DNA of 64,000 bases from Algirhabdus cladophorae (GTDB taxonomy: Bacteria > Pseudomonadota > Alphaproteobacteria > Rhodobacterales > Rhodobacteraceae): positions 2,480,001-2,544,000 of the forward strand of contig NZ_CP173029.1 in NCBI RefSeq assembly GCF_044772865.1. Direction: 5' to 3'. Below are positions 27,482-36,311 of this stretch, piece by piece (position 1 is the stretch's first letter; every line of letters starts with the position of its first letter). The notes beneath the pieces are model-generated. The model was not told the origin of the DNA. It saw only the letters and a list, made by a program, of their open reading frames with translations, and searched no databases. The translations under genes and the position numbers were made by a program.

Positions 27482-29302
27482 TTAAGCGGATTTTTGGGGT
27501 TTTACGTATGTTCCTGGCGCATTTTCCAAAATCGGGTAGCTTTTTGTGCCCAATTTTCGGGCGGGAATCACAGCCCCTGATTGTTTTTCCAGCCAATCTT
27601 TCCACCGTGGCCACCAGCTAATAGGGTCAAAATCCGCGCCCGCTTTCCAATCTTCAAAGTCCAAACTAAGCTCAGTGTTTATATAGTGGCCGTATTTTTT
27701 CTTGCTCGGCGGGTTTACAATCCCGGCAATGTGACCGGACTGACTAAGGATAAATGTCTTGTCGGTGCTGCCCATCTTCTGGACCCCGCGATAGCTGGAG
27801 GCAGCGGCGGCGATATGATCTGTCTCACAAGCAATCGCACAAAGCGGTACATCGACCTCGGATAGGTGCAGAACATGGCCCGAGACTTCAAACCCCTCAC
27901 CACTGGCAAAACGGTCTTGCTGACATAGACCTCGCAGATATTCGACAGCCATTTTGCCCGGCAAATTGGTGCTATCGCCGTTCCAATAAAGTAGATCAAA
28001 GGCTGGCGGTGCCTCGCCCAGCATGTAGGATTTGATCGCGGGCGTATAAATCAGATCGTTCGAGCGCAGGTAGGAAAACGTACGCGACATAAAATAGCTG
28101 TCCAACACACCGTCTCGCTGGATTTGCGCCTCGATCCCATCAACAAAATCATTGTCCAAGAAAACACCAACTTCGCCGCGATCCGAAAAATCGGTCATAG
28201 TGGTAAAGAATGTGGCCGCGTTGACAGGTACCTCGCCAGCTTGCTTCATCTTAGACAAGGTCAGGCTAAGGGTGGTGCCGGCAATGCAATAGCCCACAGC
28301 GTTTACCTTTGGTTGATTGGTGATCTCTTTGACCACCTCGAACGCCCGTTCAAAACCATGCTCGATATAGTCAATCATACCCACATCGGCGTAGGAGGCA
28401 TCTGGATTGACCCATGACACAACGAACAGAGTGAAGCCCTGGTCGACAACCCATTTGATTAGGGAATTCTTCTCCTTCAGATCAAGGATATAGAATTTGT
28501 TGATCCACGGCGGGAAGATGACCAGAGGGATCTCATGCACCTCTTTGGTCGTGGGTGCATATTGGATCAACTCGAACATATGGTTGCGAAACACCACCGC
28601 GCCTTCGGTCATGCCAATGTTGCGCCCAACTTCGAACGCGTCTTTGTCGGCCAATGTGACCAACAAATCGCCTGCGTTGGTTTCTACATCCGTCACAAGG
28701 TTCTCGAGGCCTTGAACCAGCGACGCCCCTTCGGTTTCTACCGCTTTTTCCAAGGCATCAGGGTTTGTCGCCAAAAAGTTCGTCGGCGCCATCATGTCAA
28801 CGATTTGCTGGGCAAAGAAATCGACCCGCTTGCGGTCCTCACCTTCAAGCGCCTCAATCCCAGCCAAGCTTTCGCGCACGGTTTGCGCATTCAACAGGTA
28901 TTGCTGTTTGATAAAGTTGAAATAAGGATGCGTGTCCCACAGCGGGTTGGCAAAACGGCGATCCTTGGGCCCTGTGTCCTGCGGCGCGGTGAGCTTGCCG
29001 CTGGTCAGAGCCGACTGTGCATCGACATAATGCTTGAGCGCCTTACCCCAGTACCCCACCTGCTGTTCGATCAACTTACCAGGATTCTGCATCATTTCGG
29101 TCATATAGGCCGCTGACGCCTTCATCATCAGGTCCTGCCCGGGCCCTTCAAGCGCCGTGTTGACAGGTTTTTTGTGAGTCAAAGCTGACACTAATCGTTG
29201 CGACAAAGCCTCAATTTTCTCAAGGTTTTGCGACATTTTTTCCGAATATTGCGTTGTATCTTTGGCCTTGTCCTGAGGTTTCTCAGATTCTTGAGTTGTC
29301 AT
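27482..29302 (-). CDS. phaC: Class I poly(3-hydroxyalkanoate) synthase
   Basis: 606-residue polymerase that forms polyhydroxybutyrate from (R)-3-hydroxybutyryl-CoA at granule surfaces. The lipase-like box is GYCIAG with catalytic Cys339, supported by the downstream Asp in CETDHIAAAASSY (about 500) and the His in SQSGHIAGIVNPP (about 530). The PPWINKFYILDL stretch at 264-275 is a class I signature. The N-terminal 110 residues are variable and helical. Divergent from phaZ across about 100 nt that hold a PhaR-like site. Confidence 0.96.
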   Translation of the reverse strand: MTTQESEKPQDKAKDTTQYSEKMSQNLEKIEALSQRLVSALTHKKPVNTALEGPGQDLMMKASAAYMTEMMQNPGKLIEQQVGYWGKALKHYVDAQSALTSGKLTAPQDTGPKDRRFANPLWDTHPYFNFIKQQYLLNAQTVRESLAGIEALEGEDRKRVDFFAQQIVDMMAPTNFLATNPDALEKAVETEGASLVQGLENLVTDVETNAGDLLVTLADKDAFEVGRNIGMTEGAVVFRNHMFELIQYAPTTKEVHEIPLVIFPPWINKFYILDLKEKNSLIKWVVDQGFTLFVVSWVNPDASYADVGMIDYIEHGFERAFEVVKEITNQPKVNAVGYCIAGTTLSLTLSKMKQAGEVPVNAATFFTTMTDFSDRGEVGVFLDNDFVDGIEAQIQRDGVLDSYFMSRTFSYLRSNDLIYTPAIKSYMLGEAPPAFDLLYWNGDSTNLPGKMAVEYLRGLCQQDRFASGEGFEVSGHVLHLSEVDVPLCAIACETDHIAAAASSYRGVQKMGSTDKTFILSQSGHIAGIVNPPSKKKYGHYINTELSLDFEDWKAGADFDPISWWPRWKDWLEKQSGAVIPARKLGTKSYPILENAPGTYVKPQKSA

Positions 29303-29322
29303 ATTAACCTCTTGGGCCTATT

Positions 29323-29334
29323 TTGCAGTTGCAG
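29323..29334. promoter_or_regulatory. Putative PhaR site in the phaC/phaZ divergent promoter
   Basis: TTGC-AGTT-GCAG, a one-mismatch match to CTGC-N4-GCAG, 21 nt upstream of the phaC start and 70 nt upstream of phaZ. It would let PhaR control synthesis and breakdown of the polymer together, if functional. Confidence 0.45.
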
Positions 29335-29403
29335 CATTTACGTGCCGGCCAATGATCCGTCAAAGCGACGAAATGGCTCAGGGCCCGTCAGGAGACCGCA
29401 ACG

Positions 29404-30690
29404 ATGAAGTACATGTTCTCATACGATCTGGCGGAGACTATACGAAACACGAACCAATGGATGGGCGCAACCGCCCTTGCCATGGGATCATACCCTGCCA
29501 TGTCGGTTTTTCCAAATCCGGCGATGGATTGGCTGCGTGCATGGGGCGAAGTGACCGAACGGTCGTTTGCCCGCATGATCGTTAAACCGGACTGGAACCT
29601 GCCGTTTATCAGTCTTGAAGATGGCAAAGATCACGCCGTTGAAATTAAACCTGTGGTCGAACGTGCCTTTGGGGACCTGCTGCATTTCAACGTAGTCGGC
29701 CGCGAGACCAAGCCGCGCAAGGTTCTGCTGGTGGCCCCGATGTCTGGCCATTATGCGACCTTGCTGCGCAAAACTGTTTTATCGTTGCTGCCCGATTGTG
29801 AACTATACATCACGGATTGGCACAATGCGCGGGATATTCCTGTGTCCGAAGGCAAGTTTGATGTTGAGGATTACACCCTCTACCTTGTTGATTTTATGAA
29901 GGAATTGGGACCAGACGTTCATGTATTGGCTGTGTGCCAACCAGTTCCACTGGCCTTGGCGGCTACGGCCTATCTGGCCGAAGAAGACCCCAAAGCACAA
30001 CCAGCAAGCCTGACCCTGATCGGTGGGCCCGTCGATCCCGAAGCCGCACCCACTGATGTCACAGATTTTGGTAATTCCATGACAATGGGCGTGCTGCACG
30101 AGACGATGATCCAGCGCGTTGGCTATAAATATGCGGGCGTGGGTCGCAAGGTCTATCCCGGCCTGCTGCAGCTGACGTCGTTTATCTCGATGAACATGAA
30201 CACCCATGCAGAAGCCTTCAACGATCAAATCATGCGCGTCTCCAAGGGTGAAGGCCGTGAGCACGACAAGCATAATGCGTTCTACGACGAATATCTGGCC
30301 GTGATGGATATGACGGCAGAATTCTACCTGTCCACTGTCGAACGGATCTTCAAACGTCGTGAAATTGCGTTGAATACGTTCTCGGTGGCCGGACGTCCCG
30401 TGGATATTTCCAAGATCACGACAGTTGCGGTCAAAATTGTCGAAGGCGCCAATGACGATATCTCGGCACCGGGGCAATGTGTAGCGGCTTTGGATCTGTT
30501 GACTGGTCTGCCTGACAGCAAAAAGGCAGCTCATTTAGAACCCGGCGCGGGGCATTACGGTATTTTTGCAGGCAAAAGCTGGCGCAATAACATCCGCCCC
30601 TTGGTCCTAGACTTTATCGATGCCAATTCGGCCAAGCCAAAAGCAAATGCCAAAAAGCCCAAACCAGCCAACAAAAACTCTGCAGCTTAA
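29404..30690 (+). CDS. phaZ: Intracellular polyhydroxybutyrate depolymerase
   Basis: 428 residues, PhaZ1/i-PHB depolymerase family, which degrades native granules in the cytoplasm. The nucleophile is Cys178 in LAVCQPVPLALA rather than Ser, as in the Cupriavidus-type enzymes. The N-terminus (YDLAETIRNTNQWMG), APMSGHYATLLR and the C-terminal GAGHYGIFAGKSWR (catalytic His) are diagnostic. The tail is Lys/Pro/Ala-rich. No signal peptide is present. It is divergent from phaC and its last four bases overlap the convergent GNAT gene. Confidence 0.94.
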   Translation: MKYMFSYDLAETIRNTNQWMGATALAMGSYPAMSVFPNPAMDWLRAWGEVTERSFARMIVKPDWNLPFISLEDGKDHAVEIKPVVERAFGDLLHFNVVGRETKPRKVLLVAPMSGHYATLLRKTVLSLLPDCELYITDWHNARDIPVSEGKFDVEDYTLYLVDFMKELGPDVHVLAVCQPVPLALAATAYLAEEDPKAQPASLTLIGGPVDPEAAPTDVTDFGNSMTMGVLHETMIQRVGYKYAGVGRKVYPGLLQLTSFISMNMNTHAEAFNDQIMRVSKGEGREHDKHNAFYDEYLAVMDMTAEFYLSTVERIFKRREIALNTFSVAGRPVDISKITTVAVKIVEGANDDISAPGQCVAALDLLTGLPDSKKAAHLEPGAGHYGIFAGKSWRNNIRPLVLDFIDANSAKPKANAKKPKPANKNSAA

Positions 30691-31283
30691 CGCGGTTTTT
30701 CCATCTGGTAGCGCAGATGGGCATCAATCATGGGCCATTCGCCAGCGATGATTGAATAAACGGCGGTGTCGCGCAGCGTGCCATTAGGCATGATCATGTG
30801 ATTGCGCAACAGCCCGTCTTGTTTTGCGCCCAGCCGTTCAATCGCGCGCCGGCTTTGGCTGTTGATGAAATGGGTTCGAAATTCCACAGCATTGCAATGA
30901 AGGCCCTCGAATGCGTTCTTCAACAGCAACCATTTGCATTCCGTGTTCAAGGGGCCGCGTTGCACCGATTTGCGGTACCAGGTTGACCCTATTTCCACGC
31001 GTTTGTTCGCCGCATCGATATTCATATAGGTGGTCATGCCAACGGCTTTGCCGCTTGCGCGTTCGATGATGGCAAAAGGTAGCATGCGCCCGGCCTCGCG
31101 TTCGGCCAAACGGCGGGAAATCTCGGCGCCGATGCCCTCTGGTTCGGGCACACTGGTGTACCACAACTCATCTAACTCGCCGTCAGCTGCGGCGTCTTCG
31201 AGGTCAGATTTATGATCCATGTGCAACATTTGGACAGAAACATGCGTGCCAGTTGCGTTGAAATCGGGGGGCCAATAAGACAT
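30687..31283 (-). CDS. GNAT-family N-acetyltransferase
   Basis: 198 residues, RimJ/RimL-like (Acetyltransf_3) fold. The landmarks are AIIERASGKAVGMTTYMNI (beta-2 to beta-4), the acetyl-CoA contact region VEIGSTWYRKSVQRGPLNTECK, then FRTHFINSQSRRAIERLGAKQDG, the usual NxxSxRAIEKLGF-type motif. It acetylates an unknown amino group on a protein or small molecule. It is monocistronic in appearance, convergent with phaZ and followed upstream by the Lrp gene in the same orientation. Confidence 0.88.
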   Translation of the reverse strand: MSYWPPDFNATGTHVSVQMLHMDHKSDLEDAAADGELDELWYTSVPEPEGIGAEISRRLAEREAGRMLPFAIIERASGKAVGMTTYMNIDAANKRVEIGSTWYRKSVQRGPLNTECKWLLLKNAFEGLHCNAVEFRTHFINSQSRRAIERLGAKQDGLLRNHMIMPNGTLRDTAVYSIIAGEWPMIDAHLRYQMEKPR

Positions 31284-31334
31284 GGGAAAATCCTTTGTAA
31301 TGCCGCTGAACGCTGCCCCTAAATCGCTAGGCGT

Positions 31335-31787
31335 TCAAGCCCGATCATCCTTGGGTGACCCCATAACAACAAATGTTGTGATCGCGTTGACCTGCGGCAG
31401 CGTCCCCAGAATTTCAGTATGAAACTCTTTGTAGGCCGCCAAGTCCGCGGCTTCGACGCGCAAAATATACTCACGCTGCCCGGTTACATTATGGCATTCG
31501 CGCACCTCTGGCGCACGACTGATGGATTTCTCAAACGCTTCTTGGCTGTTTTTCGAATGATCCGACAGACCCACCGTAATATACGCCACAAACCCGATGC
31601 CCATAGCCGCAGGATTGAGGATAGCGCGGTATCCACTCACCACGCCACGCCGTTCCAAATCCTGAACCCGTCGCAAGCAAGCCGAGGGCGAAAGGCCAAC
31701 CTTGTCCGCCAGATCAATATTACTGATCCGCCCATCACGTGTTAGCTCGCGCAATATTTTCAGATTTATCGCATCTTCGCCCGTCAT
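31335..31787 (-). CDS. Lrp/AsnC-family transcriptional regulator
   Basis: 150 residues: an N-terminal HTH (DAINLKILRELTRDGRISN, recognition helix LSPSACLRRVQDLE), a linker, and a RAM ligand-binding domain (VRECHNVTGQREYILRVEA). Members sense amino acids as octamers. It is divergent from a LysE-type exporter, the classical arrangement in which the regulator activates the exporter. A good inverted repeat lies immediately before its start. Confidence 0.95.
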   Translation of the reverse strand: MTGEDAINLKILRELTRDGRISNIDLADKVGLSPSACLRRVQDLERRGVVSGYRAILNPAAMGIGFVAYITVGLSDHSKNSQEAFEKSISRAPEVRECHNVTGQREYILRVEAADLAAYKEFHTEILGTLPQVNAITTFVVMGSPKDDRA

Positions 31788-31790
31788 AAG

Positions 31791-31817
31791 TTGTGCTAAT
31801 AGTGGAAATTAGAGCAA
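31791..31817. promoter_or_regulatory. Lrp-type operator between regulator and LysE exporter
   Basis: Inverted repeat TTGTGCTAAT-7 nt-ATTAGAGCAA (8 of 10 arm positions paired) in the 72-nt divergent intergenic region. The TTG...CAA ends and A/T-rich centre are typical of AsnC/Lrp boxes. Confidence 0.6.
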
Positions 31818-31859
31818 CTTTGCAACCATCCAGCGCCAAAAATCGCACAAGGTTGCGTC

Positions 31860-32453
31860 ATGAGTTACGATATCCTTCTTGCCCTTGCAGGCTTTGCCCT
31901 TGTCAGTTCCATCACACCCGGGCCGAACAATCTAATGCTGATGGCCTCTGGCGCGAACTTTGGGTTTGCCCGAACAATCCGGCACATGCTGGGCGTTGGT
32001 ATCGGCTTTACCGTGATGATTGTGCTTGTCGGCGTGGGCCTGATCCAAGTGTTCGACCTCTACCCGATCAGCCACACAATTCTAAAGGTTGTCTCAGTGC
32101 TGTATCTGGGCTGGTTGGCCTATAAAATCGCCAACGCCGCCGCCCCGCAGGCTGTGGGGGATACAGGCAAACCCATCACATTTTGGCAGGCCGCTGCGTT
32201 CCAATGGGTCAACCCCAAAGCATGGACGATGGCCCTGACGGCAATCACGCTTTATGCGCCGGATCAGTCGTTCCGGGCAATCTTATTGGTTGCTTTGGTG
32301 TTTGGGATTATCAACCTGCCTTCAGTCAGTATCTGGACCGTAATGGGGCAGCAGTTGCGGCGGTTTTTAACCAATGATCGGCGCCTCAAAGCGTTCAATT
32401 ACACTATGGCCGCATTGCTGATACTGTCGCTCTACCCGCTTTTAGGGATTTGA
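31860..32453 (+). CDS. LysE/RhtB-family amino-acid exporter
   Basis: 197 residues, six membrane helices, with the family signature near the N-terminus (SSITPGPNNLMLMASG, residues 18-33) and FQWVNPKAWTMAL at about 114. It exports an amino acid or derivative across the inner membrane. The paired divergent Lrp-type regulator supports induction by the amino acid. The gene ends two bases before the convergent hydrolase gene, with no terminator. Confidence 0.93.
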   Translation: MSYDILLALAGFALVSSITPGPNNLMLMASGANFGFARTIRHMLGVGIGFTVMIVLVGVGLIQVFDLYPISHTILKVVSVLYLGWLAYKIANAAAPQAVGDTGKPITFWQAAAFQWVNPKAWTMALTAITLYAPDQSFRAILLVALVFGIINLPSVSIWTVMGQQLRRFLTNDRRLKAFNYTMAALLILSLYPLLGI

Positions 32454-32455
32454 TA

Positions 32456-33166
32456 TCACTGAAGAACATAGGGTTGGGCCAGCCAATCCCGCAATGCCAA
32501 CATGGTTTCTTCTGGGGCCTCTAGAGTGGGCAAGTGACCCGCTGATTCAATCACGCGCAATTGGGCGTGGGGGATAAACTCGGCCATAAATTCGTGGCGT
32601 TTCACTGGGCAGAGTTGATCATGGCGTCCACACATTACCAAGGTAGGTACTTTGATTTGGCGCAGGGTGCGTTGCTGATCTTTGCGTCGTTGCAGCGCCC
32701 TTGATTGGCGCACAAAAACATCTGGACCAAGGGTCAGCGCCATCTCCATGACAAGATCCATCACCGCCTCGCGATAGGGGCCATCGGCCAGATAGTTCGG
32801 CTTCATCTCTTCGCGCATCACTTCGGCCAATTGGCCCGTTTTGACCCGGACAATCTGTGGCTCGCGGGCTGCCGCCACTTGCGGGGTTTCAGACAGGCAA
32901 TTGGTATCCATCAAGGCGATCCGCGTGATCCGGTCCGGTGCGCGGCGCAAAACCTCCATCGCAACGATGCCGCCCATACTCAGTCCAGCCAATGCAAATT
33001 TTTGCGGCGTCGAGGTTAGAATATTCGAGGCAATTTCCTCGATCCTGTCACCCACACAGACGGGGGCGACCATAACGGATCGCTCAGACGACAATTCTGC
33101 GATTTGCGGGCCAAAAAGCCGCGCGTCACACATCATCCCCGGTAAGAAAACGACAGGTTCAGTCAT
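32456..33166 (-). CDS. Alpha/beta hydrolase, last gene of the HpsN-like operon
   Basis: 236 residues from ATG 33166. Oxyanion segment VVFLPGMMCDARLFG at about 5-19, nucleophile elbow GLSMGG (Ser at about 84), acid Asp in MCGRHDQLCP and the terminal His in ESAGHLPTLE complete a standard catalytic triad. Substrate unknown; lactonase or esterase activity is plausible. It begins one base after the stop of the MetE-like gene, so it is co-transcribed with the catabolic operon that starts near 40.0 kb. Confidence 0.86.
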   Translation of the reverse strand: MTEPVVFLPGMMCDARLFGPQIAELSSERSVMVAPVCVGDRIEEIASNILTSTPQKFALAGLSMGGIVAMEVLRRAPDRITRIALMDTNCLSETPQVAAAREPQIVRVKTGQLAEVMREEMKPNYLADGPYREAVMDLVMEMALTLGPDVFVRQSRALQRRKDQQRTLRQIKVPTLVMCGRHDQLCPVKRHEFMAEFIPHAQLRVIESAGHLPTLEAPEETMLALRDWLAQPYVLQ

Positions 33167-33167
33167 C

Positions 33168-34286
33168 TTAGCGAGCGGCCTTTGCGCCGTCACACAGCGA
33201 GGTCAGTTTGGCATAGGCAATTTCAGGATCAACCGCGCCAAAGCCCGCGAAAGTGCCAAAACCGCAGTCAGATCCGGCAACAACGCGATCTGGTCCTACG
33301 ATATTGGTAAATTTCTGCACCCGTTCGGTAACCAGCGCGGGATGTTCCACAAAGTTGGTTGTTGTGTCGACCACGCCAGGGACCAAGATTTTGCTCTCGG
33401 GGATTTCAGCAGCCCGGTCGCGGAATACCGTCCATTCGTGGGCATGACGCGGGTTTGAGGTTTCAAACAACAGATAATCCGCTGCGGTGTTCATCAATGT
33501 GCCAAACACTTTGTCCATATCGATGTCACAGACATGCGGACCCTCATAGTTGCCCCAGCAGATATGGACCCGAACTTTTGACGGATCGATCCCGTCCAGC
33601 GCGTGGTTGAGCGCCTCCACATGGGTATTGGCAACCTTAAGAAACTCGTCATCACTAAGATCTTGGAACAGCATATGGCGCGACAGAGCAAGGTCTGGAC
33701 AATCAAGCTGAAGGTGCAAACCACTTTCGACAATAGTGCGGTATTCCTCGCGCATCGCATCGGCCAAAGCCGCCAGATATTCCTCGCGCGTGGCGTAGAA
33801 ATCGTTTTGCAAAAACAGCGAGATAACCCCAGGTGATGCGGCATTCATAAAGCCCTGACTGGCCCCATGTTCGTCCATGCCTGCCTTGAGGTTGGCGATG
33901 TCTTTTTCCAACTCGCCTTGCCCCTTGGATTTTACCGGACCGACACACATCGGACGCGCGTATTGCGGCGTTCCGCCATCATCGGCCAAGCGTTCAAGGA
34001 AGGTCGGGAATAGCTTGAGATCCCCCGGCGCATTGCGCGGGCTGTCGCCGTCAAAGCCCGTGTAGCGATCTTTGACATAGGTGGCGTAGCTGATTTTGCT
34101 GGTCTCACCGTCACTGACAATATCAACGCCTGCGGCCACTTGGCGGCGCACGGTTTCCGAACAAGCCTCAGTCATCGCCGCATCAAACGCGGCTTGATCA
34201 TAGGCCTTGCCGTTTTCGCGGGCAAAAATGAAATCGACGACTTTTTGCGTGCGCGGAAGACTACCGACGTGCGTTGTTTTAACCAT
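33168..34286 (-). CDS. Cobalamin-independent methionine-synthase-like protein (MetE C-terminal domain family)
   Basis: 372-residue single (beta/alpha)8 barrel resembling only the C-terminal catalytic half of MetE (about 750 residues), so it is not a complete canonical MetE. Likely zinc ligands appear in RVHICWGNYEGPH (His, Cys) and in VVAGSDCGFGTF (Cys near residue 345). TTHVGSLPRT at the N-terminus is the family entry motif. Such stand-alone proteins act as methyl- or thiol-transferases on varied substrates. Its place in a catabolic operon suggests demethylation or thiol transfer on that substrate, but this is inference. Confidence 0.85.
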   Translation of the reverse strand: MVKTTHVGSLPRTQKVVDFIFARENGKAYDQAAFDAAMTEACSETVRRQVAAGVDIVSDGETSKISYATYVKDRYTGFDGDSPRNAPGDLKLFPTFLERLADDGGTPQYARPMCVGPVKSKGQGELEKDIANLKAGMDEHGASQGFMNAASPGVISLFLQNDFYATREEYLAALADAMREEYRTIVESGLHLQLDCPDLALSRHMLFQDLSDDEFLKVANTHVEALNHALDGIDPSKVRVHICWGNYEGPHVCDIDMDKVFGTLMNTAADYLLFETSNPRHAHEWTVFRDRAAEIPESKILVPGVVDTTTNFVEHPALVTERVQKFTNIVGPDRVVAGSDCGFGTFAGFGAVDPEIAYAKLTSLCDGAKAAR

Positions 34287-34346
34287 GATTTTGCTCCCTG
34301 TGTTGGCGCCACTTTGGCTAAAACAACACGCTTCTACAACAGCTTG

Positions 34347-35300
34347 TCAGCCCGTGTGGGCAATTATCTGCATCCAAACGGCAGTTTCATCAAACAAGGT
34401 ATAACTGCGCCTCATCCCCCACGGGCCAAACTCGACATGGGTGTTGCCCATGACGTGCACAGGCGCACCGGTCGGCGTTCCAAACGCCCCCCATCCATCG
34501 TGATTTCCAGTGAGTGACCACCGTACCGCTGCACGCGGAGGCATCATCGGATCCTCGCGCCCGATCACGTGATGGGTCTTGAATTCGGCGGAAGGAAAAG
34601 CAGCGCGCAGGCGCATCCAAAACCGGTCCAGCGGATCGTGGCCGTGGCCTGTGATCCCACCGGGAAATTCATTATGCGACGCGCGGTCGAATTCCTTGGG
34701 GATCGAGGCAAAATCGGCGGCCATGATACCCTGCAGAACGCTTTCCAGCTTGCTGCCCCATTTATTATCATTGCCGCGCCCCAAATAGGGTCCATCGTAA
34801 TCCAAGGCCGGCGTAAACGGCTTTTGCCCCGCTTCAACCTTGGCACGGCACCACTCCATCATATCAAAGCCCAGTTGTTTGATCAGCGCGCCGTTGTCCC
34901 GGATCAGCCATTCGTCCGAAATCATGTTGTCCTTGGCATAGCAATCAGCCAGCGCCCGGATTTGTACCTTACGCCCGGTGGCAGGGCCAAAATAGCCATC
35001 GCCCAAATGGGTTGCTGTAGATAGGATTCGGTGTGAGGACAACATGCCGTCCTCGGGCGTGCCCGACCAAATCACATCCTCGCCCAAAAGCGTGCGATCG
35101 GGAAATTCGTTCAGTGTTTCCATGGTGGCTTGGGTCATGCCCGCCTCGCCTTGGGATATTCCCCCTGGCACACGAATAACGCAATCGGGGTGGTAGTAGT
35201 CTTTCATTGACGGGCCAAGGCCGCGATCCTCCCAAATCTCTTTGGTGATCCCGAGGATGTAGTCAGGGAAGTCTTTGAATTTATTGCTAAAGCCTTGCAT
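34347..35300 (-). CDS. SnoaL/NTF2-like double-domain protein (copy 1)
   Basis: 317 residues made of two cone-shaped SnoaL-like halves: one around DYYHPDCVIRVPGGIS at 35-50, one around DRFWMRLRAAFPSAEFKTHH in the second half. SnoaL-like proteins act as small-molecule cyclases, hydrolases or isomerases; the active residue cannot be assigned from sequence. A clear relative (copy 2) occurs in the same operon. It directly abuts the LacI-regulator stop and start region (35300/35301). Confidence 0.8.
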   Translation of the reverse strand: MQGFSNKFKDFPDYILGITKEIWEDRGLGPSMKDYYHPDCVIRVPGGISQGEAGMTQATMETLNEFPDRTLLGEDVIWSGTPEDGMLSSHRILSTATHLGDGYFGPATGRKVQIRALADCYAKDNMISDEWLIRDNGALIKQLGFDMMEWCRAKVEAGQKPFTPALDYDGPYLGRGNDNKWGSKLESVLQGIMAADFASIPKEFDRASHNEFPGGITGHGHDPLDRFWMRLRAAFPSAEFKTHHVIGREDPMMPPRAAVRWSLTGNHDGWGAFGTPTGAPVHVMGNTHVEFGPWGMRRSYTLFDETAVWMQIIAHTG

Positions 35301-36311
35301 TTACGCCTCCTGTTCCAGGGCTCGGGTTGAGCCCCGGATGATCAATTCGCCATCAATTTCATGTTTGGGTGCGAGGTTTTCCTCACCCTCGATCAGGGCC
35401 AGCAACATATAAACCGTAGCTTGCACCATTCGCCCTGACGGCTGTCGCACTGTTGTCAAATCAAAGGCAGACCACGCCGCCATTGGCACATCATCATAGC
35501 CTACAATGGCCACGTCATCTGGGACCGATAGCCCCATTTCAAACCGCAAATGATCCAGCACTGCAAAGGCCATGTGATCATTGCCAACAAAAATCGCATC
35601 CACTGCGTAAGTTTGAACCAAGTCCTGTGCAGCCGCCGCAGCAACTTCGCGTTTGTACATGCCGTCAACTTGCGCGATCAACTGCGATCCGGCCTTGACC
35701 AGTCCATCAGCGAACCCCTCTGCGCGATCCTGACCGGTTTTGGATCCAGACCAGCCAGAAATATGCGCGATGCGTTGGTAACCGGCCTGAACCAGATACT
35801 TGGCCACCTTTTGCCCTCCGGCGAAATTGGCCGAGGTCACTTGCGGTAAACTGGGATCCGCATCTCCACGGTTGAACAAAACCACAGGGATGTTCAGGCC
35901 CCGGCAACGGTCGGTCAGCGCATCAGAAAGTCCGACGCTGGCTGCAATAATCCCGTCAACCTGATGGTCCAACAGGTCAGCCACAACCCGGTCGATATCA
36001 GAGGTTGTCCCATGAGCCATAAAGATTAGGATGTGGTACCCTTGGGCCTGTAATTCGTTCGAGAACCTCTCAAGCGCGTCGGGATAAAAGGCGTTGTCCA
36101 GATAGGCCACGACCAGCCCGATAATCTTGGAGCGACCCGTGATCAAAGACCGCGCCACAACATTGGGCCGGTAGCCTAGGTGGTCCGCTGCCTCGCGCAC
36201 GGCATCAACAGTGCGCTGGCTGGCAGATGCGCCAGAAAACACCCGACTGACCGCCGATTGACTGACGCCCGCGCGGGCCGCCACATCCAAAGATGTGACC
36301 TTGCGATTCAT
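35301..36311 (-). CDS. LacI-family transcriptional regulator of the HpsN-like operon
   Basis: 336 residues. The N-terminal HTH (TSLDVAARAGVSQSAVSRVF) and hinge helix are followed by a periplasmic-binding-protein-like effector domain with SIGR-style strands (IIGLVVAYLDNAFYPDALE; VDAIFVGNDHMAF; DDVAIVGYDDVPMAAW). It sits inside the operon, with 4-nt overlap to the SDR gene. A CG-centred palindrome of LacI-operator shape lies upstream of the first gene of the operon (40087-40106), indicating autoregulated, substrate-inducible repression. Confidence 0.94.
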   Translation of the reverse strand: MNRKVTSLDVAARAGVSQSAVSRVFSGASASQRTVDAVREAADHLGYRPNVVARSLITGRSKIIGLVVAYLDNAFYPDALERFSNELQAQGYHILIFMAHGTTSDIDRVVADLLDHQVDGIIAASVGLSDALTDRCRGLNIPVVLFNRGDADPSLPQVTSANFAGGQKVAKYLVQAGYQRIAHISGWSGSKTGQDRAEGFADGLVKAGSQLIAQVDGMYKREVAAAAAQDLVQTYAVDAIFVGNDHMAFAVLDHLRFEMGLSVPDDVAIVGYDDVPMAAWSAFDLTTVRQPSGRMVQATVYMLLALIEGEENLAPKHEIDGELIIRGSTRALEQEA

